This document shows positions 33,421 through 44,439 of a stretch of 64,000 nt of DNA, piece after piece; the first letter of the stretch is position 1; each line of letters starts with the position of its first letter. This stretch comes from Aspidiotus rigidus. Lineage: Eukaryota; Arthropoda; Insecta; Hemiptera; Diaspididae. Below the pieces are notes generated by a model. It did no database searches and had not been told where the DNA came from. It worked only from the letters and a program-made list of their open reading frames with translations. The stretch covers positions 2,767,501-2,831,500 of the forward strand of contig JAVHKY010000054.1 in the NCBI GenBank assembly GCA_035079385.1, read 5' to 3'. The position numbers were made by a program, and so were the translations under genes.

Positions 33421-35870
33421 AGAAAGAGGAGGTTAAACAGAAAAAGCAGGAACTTGATCGATAATGAAGACGAGAGGAACACGATCACACAGCCCAGTCA
33501 CGTGTCGAATAAGGAGAAATTTCATAAAGGCGGACCAAGCCAATCAAATAAGTATAATTTTTCACGATCCTATCCTTTTAACCGCGAAGTGATTCACAAC
33601 GGAAATAAATATAACACGAGTTGTACGCTCATTGATGAATGATACTGTAGAGTAATCCGAGAGCATTCTATAAAGTTGGAAGTAAACTAATTAATTCCCG
33701 CATTACGTGAGCATTCTTTGACTAATTTCGTTCCACACTCGTAAAATCTGGGCCGAATTTCCCCAACATAAGACACGTGCTGAACGTCCCGAACCTCTCG
33801 TACCCTTTTCTCGTTCACTTTCTCTCCGTCTTTTCAGGTACTTCATTCACTTACCATTTCTACATGCAGCAAACATAAACAGAGCTGCTTTTTTTCCCCT
33901 TGTTTTACGAATCACTGCGAACGTAGTTCATTCATATTTATACATACGACCTTGGATAGCCTTATCTTCATGAATATTAATACTACAATGTCTACTCCAT
34001 TTATTAAACAATTAACATATATTTATAAATTGAGATTAGAAACGGAATACTTAATAATAAAAATAATAGCAGCGCGTGAAAGATGAAATGGTTTCGAGAG
34101 GTAGGGAAGGAAAAAAGAAGAAAGACGAAGAAAAAAAAAAAAATAGAAGAGAGAATACCTTACTAAATATGCATATCGCGATACGATTAATAACTGGCAC
34201 GTGGGCAAACTAGAACAACGCACAGCAGCCGAAAAACTACGATGAGCAATTCTAGTCGGGAAAATTGTTCGAAAAATAAAAGTTAAATTGAACATATCTT
34301 TTACGTATTCAAGAAGGGTTTTGTGGGTCAAAGTTACTACGTACTCATTTGAATAAAATTTAAATGGGATCGATGGCGGGTCTTCGCTTCAACTTGGCCT
34401 AGGTCAGTACACAAAATGTATGCGGCATGGCATGCAGTGTTTATGTAAATTTTATATATATATTTATATGGTACCTCGATCCGCTTCTTCCACATCGACG
34501 TCACATTTTACTCGTTTATTTATTCACTAATACACGGCGAATATTATTTGGCGAGTGCTGAACGCCGAGCGTCGAGCGAGCGACGACGCTCTAATATCGT
34601 CGTGAGGGTGTTTTCTTAACAAATTGCCTCGCGCCAAACAAATTTTTTATTCTTTGCGCGCGACCCAAACTATACGTAAGAGGAGTCCTCCGTACAGAGA
34701 ATAGTTTAACAGATTTTTAGTCGCAAGTTCAACGAACTAGATCATCTCTCGTCTAATGTATATTATACGTCTACAAATGAAGCGAGACAGAGGAAAGAAA
34801 AAAAAATATATACGACAGAGCGCAGAAGAAGAACGATACTATTGTGCGGACTTAAATGAACTGAATACGAGTATCATAAAGGAAGATGAAGCGATTTGAA
34901 CGGCAATAAAGAATTAGGTTTATAAGGGCAGGTCTAGACAACAACCTATTTTCACTTGAATCCTCGCCCACGATTAAACTAAATAATCAAATTCCGGTAG
35001 TCGGCGCAACTCGCTCGACATCGACGCTGGCATCGGCATCGCGCACGTGCTCTCTCCCGAATATAGCCTAATACACCGAGATCGAGATTTACTAGTTGAA
35101 TTGAAATTATCGGCGATGGCGCGCAGGCGTGTACACGATATAAATCTAAAGAAGAATCCGCAGTACACAGATTGCAATTTAGCGGTCAAGTATTTCATGA
35201 AACGAGACAGTTGTCGTCCATTTGTTCCATAGACCGCTGATTACTATCCTATTCTATTCATCGCAATTCATCAATTAGACTTGTATAAGGAAAATGATTA
35301 TCTCGCAGCAAACCAGGTAAGAAGAATAGTTCAAAGTTATACCCCGTAAGACACGGGAGGAGAAGGTGAAGTACAGAAAATGATTGATTCGTTTGTTAAT
35401 TATATTTTTTTTAATATCAGCAGCTCAGCAATTAGAATATAAACTCAAGTTCGCTCAATCTTGGACTCAATTTTACAAACGCTCAGCCAGGAACGTGTGA
35501 AGTGACACCATTATACCGAGGACAACAGTTCTCTAACAATTTATTATTGAGTGATCAGCAGATGAGGGACTTGGTGAAGCCAAAGACGTCACTAGGAATT
35601 CACCTCATTCTCTGAGGTAATTCAATATATTTCTGCGGTCAGTCCAATCTATCGCGCAAACCTTAGAAGAGCATTTCACAATACTCAGCAGTCTTAAACA
35701 ACACGAAAAATTTTCTGTTGATAATAATTAAGCGCATCGAAGTCGCAAGCTATTGAATTTTCTTTGCTTGCCCTTATGAAAATTCTGCTCCATACAATCA
35801 CAGAACTTGTTTAGTCTGCCTCCTGATTAGTTCGCTGTCAATGAAATCGATCTTTAAGCCGTACCAACTT
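33421..35870. other. no recognisable gene
   Basis: No gene or repeat supported. Short open frames lack motifs; 34,130-34,143 is an A run. Confidence 0.4.
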
Positions 35871-35876
35871 TATTAA

Positions 35877-36355
35877 GGGTGTGCACTACTTGTTCGGGAA
35901 CTCCGAAACGGTGTACGATAAGTTGCATAAACATCCCCAAAAACCTTGCAAAGTTCGGTAAGCCAGCGGTTACTACGCGACGCATGTCGGGCGTGCGTGG
36001 GTAGTCCTCGTAACAAGTGACGAGGAATGATTTTGCAAGGTCACATCTCAGGGCTCCATTTTCCGACGAATTTTTCCGATCTTTAAGGTAATGTTATACA
36101 GAAGGGTTCAACGAAAGGCGTTATCAGAACAGAATCCTAAATTATGGCTCCAGAAGAATTTTGCTAGAGTCAGGAAATCGCCGAATTTTCACAATTTCAA
36201 CTTTTAATTGGAAAAGTATAGGAAAAAATTTGAAAATTCTGCTTCGTTGGACCTTTCTGGAAAACATTTCAATTATTCAGAAAGATCCGTTGAAAATCCG
36301 AGCAGTAAAATGTGATTTTCGGTACCATGTTTTACGAGCATATTTTCACGATTGA
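35877..36355. mobile_element. non-autonomous DNA element, copy 1 (right end lost)
   Basis: This starts TTAAGGGTGTGCACTACTT and runs colinearly with 37,269-37,774 (for example GAACTCCGAAACGGTGTACG, ATAAGTTGCATAA, then CAGAAAGATCCGTTGAAAAT). It stops about 10 bp before the expected right terminal repeat. No coding capacity. The copies are clearly diverged by eye, so the element is old. Confidence 0.75.
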
Positions 36356-36381
36356 AACCAAACCATCGCGAGCAACAGTTA

Positions 36382-36784
36382 GGGGGCGTCCATAAATTAC
36401 GTGAGGCGATTTTTGTGATTTTTCGACCCCTCCTCCCCCCCTTGATGAGATTTTGTGAGATTTGCCTTGACCCCCTCCCTCCCCCTCTTATCACGCGTGA
36501 GATTTTCTGAAATGTGTATTTTTGCTTTAAATACGTTTGGCTGTGCTTAATCGCGTTTATCTATTAAAAAAACGTAATTTTCTCGATCACGTTTCATACC
36601 TATTCAAAAAAACTAATTTTTAATAAATTTAAGCCAGTTTAGCAATATTTTAGAATGTATTTGTGTGAGAAAAAAATTACGTGAGATTTGTCGGCCTCCC
36701 CCCTCTCCCTCACGTGAGTTTTGGTGAGACTTGGCTGGACTCCCTCCCCCCCAAAAATGCCTCACGTAATTTATGGACGCCCCC
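36382..36784. mobile_element. 403-bp Harbinger-like MITE
   Basis: Terminal inverted repeats GGGGGCGTCCATAAATTACG / CGTAATTTATGGACGCCCCC, about 27 bp including GTGAGGC, are flanked by TTA on both sides (36,379-36,381 and 36,785-36,787). Subterminal CCCTCC-rich stretches are also inverted. No coding capacity. A 3-bp TTA duplication fits PIF/Harbinger elements; that assignment is inferred. Confidence 0.8.
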
Positions 36785-36789
36785 TTATA

Positions 36790-37265
36790 CATACATCTCT
36801 ACATTGATAAGATCACAAAACAGAACAATAGCCCAGAACTCAACTTTAGCTCGCGAAAAACCATCCAAAATGGACCTTGTCTGTAAACCTTTCCTCGAAA
36901 AAAGCTTCCTTCAAATGTGAAGGATCCAATTTTCAAAATTGGAGAAAATCGTTGTCTAAAGACTCAAATGCGCTAATTGCGATGTTAAATACTTTAGTCA
37001 GACTTCCCGATCTTTGACCCAGTAAACAAACACACGTCGGCTATGAACGAACATAACAGCTTGAATCCTCTTACTTCACAGCTTATCTTCTAAATACGTC
37101 CAGAATAACGTCAGCGTCACTCTACTCCACAAAAGTTGGCAAACAAACTTCTCGTTTAAATCAGAAAATATTGAGGTACAAAAGAACCTTTAAGGAAGAA
37201 CAAGAAATTAGCGCATGATCTCATCACTATGAATAACATCGACCTCGTGGCACGTACGCCTACTT
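36790..37265. other. no recognisable gene
   Basis: Nothing supported between the MITE and the second copy of the neighbouring element. Confidence 0.4.
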
Positions 37266-37268
37266 CAG

Positions 37269-37774
37269 GGTGTGCTTTACTTCTTTGGGAACTCCGAAAC
37301 GGTGTACGATAAGTTGCATAAGCGTCCCCAAAAATCCTGCAAGGTTCGGTAAGTCAGCGGTCACGACGCGACGCTTGTCGGGCGTGCGTGTGTAGAGTCC
37401 TTGTAACAAATAACAAGGAATGATTTTGCAAGTGGACTTTTTAGGGCTCTATTTTACGACGATTTTCTTCGATCTTTGGAAATGTTGTACGGAAGGGTTC
37501 AATGGAAGGCGCTATCAGAACGAAATCCTGAATTTTGGCTCCAGAAGAATTTCACTCTCATCAGAAAATAGACGAGTTTTTACCAATCCCAACGTTTAAT
37601 TGAGAAAGTATTTAAGAAAAAAATTTCAAAATTCTGCTTCGATAGCGCTTCTGGTTGGACCTTTCTGGAAAATATTTCAATTATTCAGAAAGATCCGTTG
37701 AAAATCTGAGCAGTAAAATGTGATTTTTGGTACCATGTTTTACAAGCATATTTTCACAAGTCAAGCACACCCTT
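37269..37774. mobile_element. non-autonomous DNA element, copy 2 (both ends)
   Basis: Left end CAGGGTGTGCTTTACTT and right end AAGTCAAGCACACCCTTAA form an imperfect terminal inverted repeat around AGGGTGTGC. The interior matches copy 1 at 35,877-36,355. The right flank begins TTAAG and copy 1's left end has TTAA, which hints at a TTAA- or TA-type target, but no clean duplication can be read. Confidence 0.75.
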
Positions 37775-37917
37775 AAGAAACCCGTTGTATATAGTATGAA
37801 AGATATCCCCTTCGAGTAACTAGATATGCAATTCTTTATACATCAATCGACTTAGCCCCTTCAATAAGCCAGATATGCAACACTCCAAACATCATAAGAC
37901 TCCGAACGCCTTTCTAA

Positions 37918-38016
37918 GGGTCCCCCTACTATCATATATAGCTTGGAGGTTGAATGTGCTACATCAACATTTTTCAGATCCACGTGCCCCATAGAACAGG
38001 TTCCCTGGCACCATTT
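37918..38016. repeat. short foldback-family remnant
   Basis: CCCCCTACTATCATATATAG, CTTGGAGG (one arm unit) and then CCCCATAGAACAGGTTCCCT (terminal module, reverse orientation) remain about 60 bp apart. This is a truncated copy. Confidence 0.6.
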
Positions 38017-38779
38017 GTTGAACCCTGTTGAAGAACCCGTGAGTTTCCTCCTGCCTTTCTGGTCGCACTTCTTACATACCATCTTCAATTACCAGATCCA
38101 ACACACAAAACCTGAAAACAAGAGACTCTTGGTAGATAACCTTAATGAAACCTGAAATTACATCAGAAGTGGGGAGTGCGACGACGCAAAAATTAATGCT
38201 GTCCTGCGGCTGCAGACTCTCGACAGACGCTGCCGCATGGGAAACGTCACCTACATATTTCTGGAAGCATTACCAGTCCGCAGTAACAACCAACACTTGT
38301 TACAAATCAATCACTACCAATTACGCCCTAGCCCAGACAAACCTGTTGTTGGTAAGAACGTTTGGTAGATGCTGTGAGCTCTACTACAGGTGTTACCAAT
38401 CAAACTAGTATCCTCAATAGCTACCCTTAAACCATCAACAGCACTTTAATTGTGGATTTTGATTAACTAACGCAATCACCCGAGTCTGGGATGTCAACTC
38501 AATTGGAAGCTGTCTTCAAGTTTTGTGTGTCAGACCTGGTATTTGAAGATTCTGCGTTTATTTTTGTACACCGTCACACTGACAGCAACTGCGTCCCGAC
38601 ACTCCGGAGAAAGAGATTTTCATTGAGTACAAGAAGTTAACCTTGAGGTTGGCTACTCTTCTTAGACTAGACATCTTTGCGTTGACAAAGAGCTATACAG
38701 AGGTCTACACGACTATTTTGATGTAAGATGGCGTCTTGGCATTGTGAATTTAATCTGCACTTCGAGTGTCTGTTTAGCA

Positions 38780-39545
38780 ATCTTATAACATCGCGTGCTC
38801 ATGGAGGTCGAGGAAACTGAAACTATAGCCATCAAGACAGGAGTACATCAAGGGTGTATTCTAGCGCCCTTACGCAGACGAGGTATTCAAAGAGGTCTAG
38901 CAGGATGATGAAATAGGGATCAGAATAAACGGGATTGTATATCAATAACATCCGCTATGCCGGCGATTCCGGAGCGGAACTCTAGGAAACGGTTGACGAA
39001 GTAAACGAAGTAGGGCAGGAGTATGGCCTGAAGATTAATGTGAAGAAAACGAAATTCGTGATCGTCAACCGGGAAGAGCACCTAGATGCAGAACTGGTCA
39101 TTAACAACGAACTTGTGGAGAGAGTAGATGAATTCAAATATCTGGGCACCATTATAACCAATCAACTAAACCCAGAGACTGAAGTGAGACGAAGAATTGT
39201 AAACGCCAAGACGGCTTATGGGAAAATAAAGAATTTCCTGAACGTACGCGATAGAGTTATGTGTGTTCAGTCTTCCTATATAGTGTAGAAGCGGCTACAA
39301 AGAAGCTGGAGGCTTGCGAGATGTGGCTTCGTAAGAGGATGCTTCAGATTTCATGGACACAAAGGATAACTGATATGGAAGTTCTTAAGCCGGGGAACAC
39401 AAGAGTGGGGAGATCATCAAAAAACGGAAGACAGGCTATTTTGGGTACGTGATAAGAGGCCCTAAGTACGAATTTCTTCGCCAAATCATCCAAGGGAAAA
39501 TTGAAGACCAGAGAGGGTGAGGAAGAAAGATGACGTCATGGGGAA
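38780..39545 (+). pseudogene. decayed RTE/CR1-like non-LTR RT fragment
   Basis: Plus-strand reading in shifting frames gives IKTGVHQGCILAPL near 38,840, a degraded catalytic segment (IRYAGD where RYADD is expected) near 38,950, and then ETVDEVNEVGQEYGLKIN. An open frame at 39,040-39,288 follows with KKTKFVIVNR, ELVERVDEFKYLGTIIT and RRRIVNAKTAYGKI. Next come LEACEMWLRKRMLQISWTQR and, near 39,490, IIQGKIEDQRG. The order VDEFKYLG...EMWLRKRMLQISW is standard for RT thumb/C-termini of this LINE group. Multiple shifts make it a relic. Confidence 0.75.
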
Positions 39546-39559
39546 TCTAGGTCTCTAAG

Positions 39560-41600
39560 TTCCCCGCTCTCCACCAGCGCCGTTACATTACCGTAATTGT
39601 AGAAAATTCACACAGAAGAATGTTTCTTTTTGAAATGAATAGCTTGTAATACGAGTAAATTTTTTATTCGAGCCAAGTTTCACCTTTCTACAATGATTCA
39701 TTGAAAGTTGCTAATTTGCCATAAGACTCTGTGTTGAACCCAAAATTTTTAAGACAAAGCGCTAGAGTTTGTAAAGCAAAGATATACTTGTGTCCATACC
39801 TCTATATTAATAACCTTAACCAAACCTGAAATTACATCTATATCTCTGAATTAGGTCAAGTTCCTAAAGCAGGTCAAGGCTTCTTGGTATAATACAGGCT
39901 CTATAGTATTGAAGTCTAGTACACTGTAGGTTAGGCTGGTATAGCCTAGTAATATGTAAGGATAATGATACACAGGTCCCAAAGTAGTAAAGGTTGGAAT
40001 CTGTTCAAGTCTCCAAAGTAGGTCAAGGTCATTGATAACATCACAAAGGTCGGACGTGGAAACGGACGCAGAAACTGTCGAAAGACTCTTTCTCCAACAA
40101 AATAGATGGCAGATTCCCTGTTGGAAACAAAAAACAAATAGCCTCCAAGAATACCTGTGATTCATTGGGCGATTGATTGCTTGCTGTTTTGGTAATTGAC
40201 TCAACAGTCTGTCAGAGATCTCCTGCAGTCCACAGAGGTGGCTACTTGAGTAAGCTCTTAGTCTCTTGTTTTAACTGCGTAAGTATTCTCCCTGCTGAGT
40301 TTTTCTAACTTCATATGCCGGATAAGAGTGTGGCGATTCAGCTCCAACTACGCCATTGGAACTATAAGTTATACAAAAACAAAGTCTTTTACTGAGCACC
40401 TCTTTGAAAAAATTGTTCAATTATACAATTTTTTTTTTTTTTTTACAGCGGATACATTTTTTCATTCTTACAACCTGTAATCGTTCGAAAAAATCTAGAT
40501 ATCTTCAGTCACAGCTCCGACGCCCCCTCTCGCTCATTAAGTATTCAAACTTCTAGTATAATTTAAGGGGAAAATAGAAATACGAGAAGAGAATTAAGAT
40601 ATAATAAATTTTGTTTATCGGCGACCGTGCACGTAATGACGAGACACGACGCTACACTTTCTCGAAAGTTGAATCTTTCAATAATAATGAAGACACTTTC
40701 GAGTCACGCTCGCAACGCAGAAAATCAAGCAGTATTTTGACTCACGTCGTCAATTAACCAATATTTATGACTGGGCCGCGTATTTAAATGATACTTTTTA
40801 CGATCTTCCTTGTCGACGCGTTAATGACATATTTTCATTTTAGAAAAGGAAGGTGAAGTTGAATTTTTCTTCAAACCCGTAAACGGAAGGCCTTATTTAA
40901 ACCTCGACCATAAATTTTTCTCCAAATGTTGACCATCTCCGGTCATCGTCGTCGTCAAAAATGCGAATTCCACGAGGAATAAACGTTATGATAGTATCAT
41001 GTTTTCGTGCAACCGCAACGAATTTGAATTTGAGCTTCTTCACAGATATGCTCCAATCCCAGTTCTACAGGCGTGCAACAGGTTTGGGTTAGAAACTACA
41101 TACTTGTCTACCCTGTCGAATGTGACGGCATACCAACTTTATTGCTTTCGAACTAGATTAAAGAAAAAAAAGTTGATCGACTTTTCAACGGAAATTGGAG
41201 TCTGCACTAAGAGTTGTCATTAAATGTGGAACCATCAGCGATGTTGTACTCACCTTCCTTCTCTTTCAGTTCCCTTCGCTGTTTTCCCTAGTGTTTCTCT
41301 CCAAACACATTATTACTAAAAATGTGCAACAATCAGGGGCGCAGGGTTTTTGTCGGGTCAGTCACGCGGCAACAATTTTTTCAAAGCGATGTATCAGTTC
41401 GCAATTGAACAATAGATTGATGAGGTATACATATCCTCTTGTTCCCTCAGAACCGCTATTGGCAACAACAACTGCACTAATCATAACAAATACAGCTTCA
41501 TCATCACGTCAGCACCATCACGCACTCAATTCCGGTAGAACTACGCAGTCTTCAGCTGGTGACTACATCTAGGGCTACTACTGCTTGATACACAGAGCTC
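39560..41600. other. no recognisable gene
   Basis: No feature supported. A T run lies at about 40,429-40,444. Open frames at 40,999-41,572 carry no motif. Confidence 0.4.
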
Positions 41601-41658
41601 AAGTGGACTAAAACGTAGTTGAAAAAGGGTTTTTCAATTGTACAAATCTACTTTATTA

Positions 41659-41713
41659 GTTGCTTATACAAGAGTACTTTCGGGTGTTATCCCATCATCA
41701 GTTGTGTCGCAAC
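41659..41713 (-). ncRNA. candidate hammerhead ribozyme of the PLE
   Basis: On the minus strand, downstream of the PLE reading frame, the order is: GTTGC, GAC, ACAA, CTGATGA, T, GGG, ATAACA, CCC, GAAA, GTACT, C, then TTGT, ATAA, GCAAC. Stem I pairs ACAA/TTGT and GTTGC/GCAAC with an internal loop, stem II is GGG/CCC, and stem III is a self-complementary AGTACT. The conserved cores CTGATGA and GAAA are in place, and cleavage would fall after the C at 41,672. One extra T between CTGATGA and stem II departs from the textbook form. Hammerheads with short, self-complementary stem III are known from Penelope-like elements, where two copies may cooperate. Confidence 0.65.
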
Positions 41714-41739
41714 TGGAGAACAAGTCCTTAACCATGAGT

Positions 41740-42000
41740 TTTTATAGTATAACACTGTGATCTTATTGGCTATAACAATGCTGTGTTGTGATTGGTTCAC
41801 TTCTTAGAAACTTATTCTTACAATAATATGACATTGTGTTCTTATTGGCTAAAACATACTGCTTTGTGATTGGTTCAATCTATTGTTCTAAATGCTGCAT
41901 TTCTATTGGCTACCTTGATCCTGCCGTCTCACTGGTTGGTTCCGTTCTTCTTCTCTCGTCCAATCACCAGGCCGAATAATTTTTCGCTGTCAAATGTGAT
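41740..42000 (-). promoter_or_regulatory. repeated CCAAT-box segment in PLE terminal region
   Basis: Two to three diverged units of about 80 bp carry AGCCAATAAG and AACCAATCACA on the minus strand, the PLE coding sense (plus-strand CTTATTGGCT at about 41,763 and 41,845, TTCTATTGGCT at about 41,902). At least seven CCAAT boxes occur within 250 bp. The position between the ribozyme and the end of the ORF fits the promoter-bearing terminal repeat of PLEs. Promoter function is inferred. Confidence 0.4.
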
Positions 42001-42057
42001 TACATTGTTCAAGAGGCAGGCTTTCTTCCTCTTGGCTTTTGCAATCTCCATTTGTTC

Positions 42058-44279
42058 CTAGAGTTTTCTTCTCTTTGTGCGATTCTCTACGCGTATGACT
42101 TCAAATATTCCCTCTCCATCGTGGTTTTCCTCGTTATAGTGTTTCCCAAACAGTGACTTGCCATCTTCTTTCTCCCTCGACGTTTTGTACTCCTTTCTCC
42201 TGATCTCAAACTTTCTCCCAGTCTCACCGATATAGATCCCCTCGCACTGTTCGCAACTGAGCTTGTACCCTCCGCTTAAGCTTTCCTTGTCCTTTTGTTC
42301 CGTCTGGTCATTGCTGATTCTCTTCGACTCCCTCCACCACACATCTGCGGTAGCCATTGGCTTCTGCGATCTGCTTAACTATCTCGATCTCTTTCCTCTT
42401 CTCTTCGTTGTTCTTGAGGATAGAAATTGCCCGATAGCAGTAGTTCTGGATTGCCGCTAACTTGTGCCTGGGGAGGTGGTAGGGAGTCATTTGGGATGAT
42501 GGTGTCAGTATGCGTCGGCTCCCTGTAGATTTTGTATTTTAGCCTATTGTTCTCCATTGTGAGTGTAAGGTCCAAATAGTTGATGGTCTCATTGCCTTTT
42601 TCTGCTGTGAATTTGATGCTCTCATTCATCGCGTTCATTTCTGAAAGGAATAGATCCACCTGTCTATCAGTGCCTGTCCACACAATTAGGATATCGTCTA
42701 CATATCTGGCCCAGTGTTTGATCGAGTTTCTGAACTTGCTGCCCTTCAATATCTTGTTTTCCATATCATTCATGAATATCTCCGCCAGTATTGGTGACAG
42801 GGGTGATCCCATTGCAAGTCCCCTTTCCTGACTGTAGAACCTGTTCTTGAAGCGGCAGTAATTTTAGCTCAAGATCTCCTCCTCTATGTTGGCGTACTTC
42901 GACCCATAGGGGTTCCCATGGTATCTGTTGCTTTTGAGTAGGGTGAGAAGTTCCTCCTTTGGTATGGTACCAAACATATTAGTCACATCAAAGGATATCA
43001 GCTTGTCGTTACTCCTGATTTCCAACTTGTCCAGTTGCTCAATCAGCTCGCCGTTGTTTCTGATACTTCGTCTGGGTGCAAACTGGTAGTTTTCTTTCAG
43101 GAATGTGGCTACGATCTTTGCTATCTTGTAGCATGGTGATTGAATGCTGTTGACCAGGGGTCTCATTGGACGGTTCGCTTTGTGGAGTTTTACAAGCCCC
43201 TTGAGTTTTGGTGCAACCGGGTTCATCTCAAGCGTCCTTCCATTGCCGGGTACATTGTTCCATTTCAACACAGCTTTCAGGTCATCTTGGTATTTCCGCG
43301 TTGGGTCCCTTGCCAGCTCTTGGTATCCATTAACTGCGATGTACGACTCCACTTTTTGGGTGTAGTCCTCCTTTTCCATCACCACTACCGTGCTGCCCTT
43401 GTCCGCCTTTGTCAAAATCAGGTTGTTCTGTCGGATCTTCTTTTGTAGATTTGTGACCTTCCTCTGCATTACTTGCGTTCTGTCATAGGTTCGGCACATA
43501 TCCTCTTTGATGTCCAACAGCACTTTCCCAATTTTAGTACGGGCTTCTGGTCTCACGTCGTGTTCCATGGTTTGGATTACTTGTTCGCAGCTAATGGCCA
43601 TGCTTTCAAGCCTACACTGGTTCAGCCTCTCTGGCTGCATGTACTTGATGCCTTTGTCCAGCAGTCTTCTTTCTTCTTCTGTGAAGGTGACGCTTGATAG
43701 GTTCTCGGTTCTGGGAGCAAATTTGTGCTCAACTCTCGCTGTCTCTTCCTTTCTTTCTTCTTTCTTCCGGGTCAGTTCGGCAAGCTTCTTCTTGATCTGT
43801 TTTGTTTGGCCTTCCACTCGTTTTTCCACATAGTCTTCTCCTTTCTTCCCCTCTTCTCCTTTTTCGAACATCATTTCTTTGACTTCTTGCGGGTGGAGTA
43901 ACCTGGACAGATGGAAATATCGATCATACAGTAGACCATTCAGCCTGGTGACTTTCTTGTAGAGTTCACCAATTTCGTTCTTCACTCTCAATCTTTCGGC
44001 TTGCATCTTGGTGCGTTTCACTGCTGCGCTGTTTCCTGGTAGCCTGATAGTCGCATACCTGGGAATAATGCCTCCTCTCAAGCATTCGTTATTGAACCAA
44101 ATCTTCACATGTGTCACTCTTAGTTTGACCTTGGTCTTCAGAAACTTAAAAACCTCGTTAACCATGTCTGGTGTGCTATTATCGGAACTCATAATAAAAC
44201 GTAGTTGCTTAGCCATATTTTTCTTCATGATAGTCGAAGCTAATGCATTCACCTGAGCTATCGATAGGCACCATTCCAT
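42058..44279 (-). pseudogene. nearly full-length Penelope-like ORF (copy f), different lineage
   Basis: The first frame (44,279-42,864, 471 residues) covers the PLE N-terminus, with a Lys/Glu-rich coiled coil at about 140-190, TFTEEERRLLDKGIKYM at 198-214, ADKGSTVVVMEKEDY at 292-306 and RT motif A FDVTNMFGTIP (D431). A single TAA then interrupts before NYCRFKNRF. The next frame (42,812-42,375) has MGSPLSPILAEIF and an intact YVDD box (about 42,700-42,690). A shift near 42,480 leads to LPRHKLAAIQNYCYRAISIL and another to the GIY-YIG nuclease (GGYKLSCEQCEGIYIGETGR) ending at 42,058. Catalytic residues look intact; one stop and two or so shifts disable it. It is clearly diverged from the PLEs at 54-64 kb. 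Confidence 0.88.
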
Positions 44280-44344
44280 CTGTCCTGATCGCTCTCATTC
44301 GGTACTCCACCAGATGTGCAGATACTTTATCTCCTTCTTGATCT

Positions 44345-44422
44345 TTATTTCCGTACCAATTGCACAAGAAAGGTGGCGACACTGAACTTCCAATGGGTCG
44401 TAAACAAAGTAGCCTCCGGCGT
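44345..44422 (-). pseudogene. short R1-like RT fragment
   Basis: Plus-strand AAGAAAGGTGGCGACACTGA, ACTTCCAATGGGTCGTAAAC aligns with 30,325-30,385 inside the R1-like element. The minus-strand peptide LFTTHWKFSVATFL corresponds to LFTTRRKFSPPTFR. Only about 75 bp is present, at the 5' edge of PLE copy f. Confidence 0.6.
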
Positions 44423-44439
44423 GCCAATACTAATTGAAG

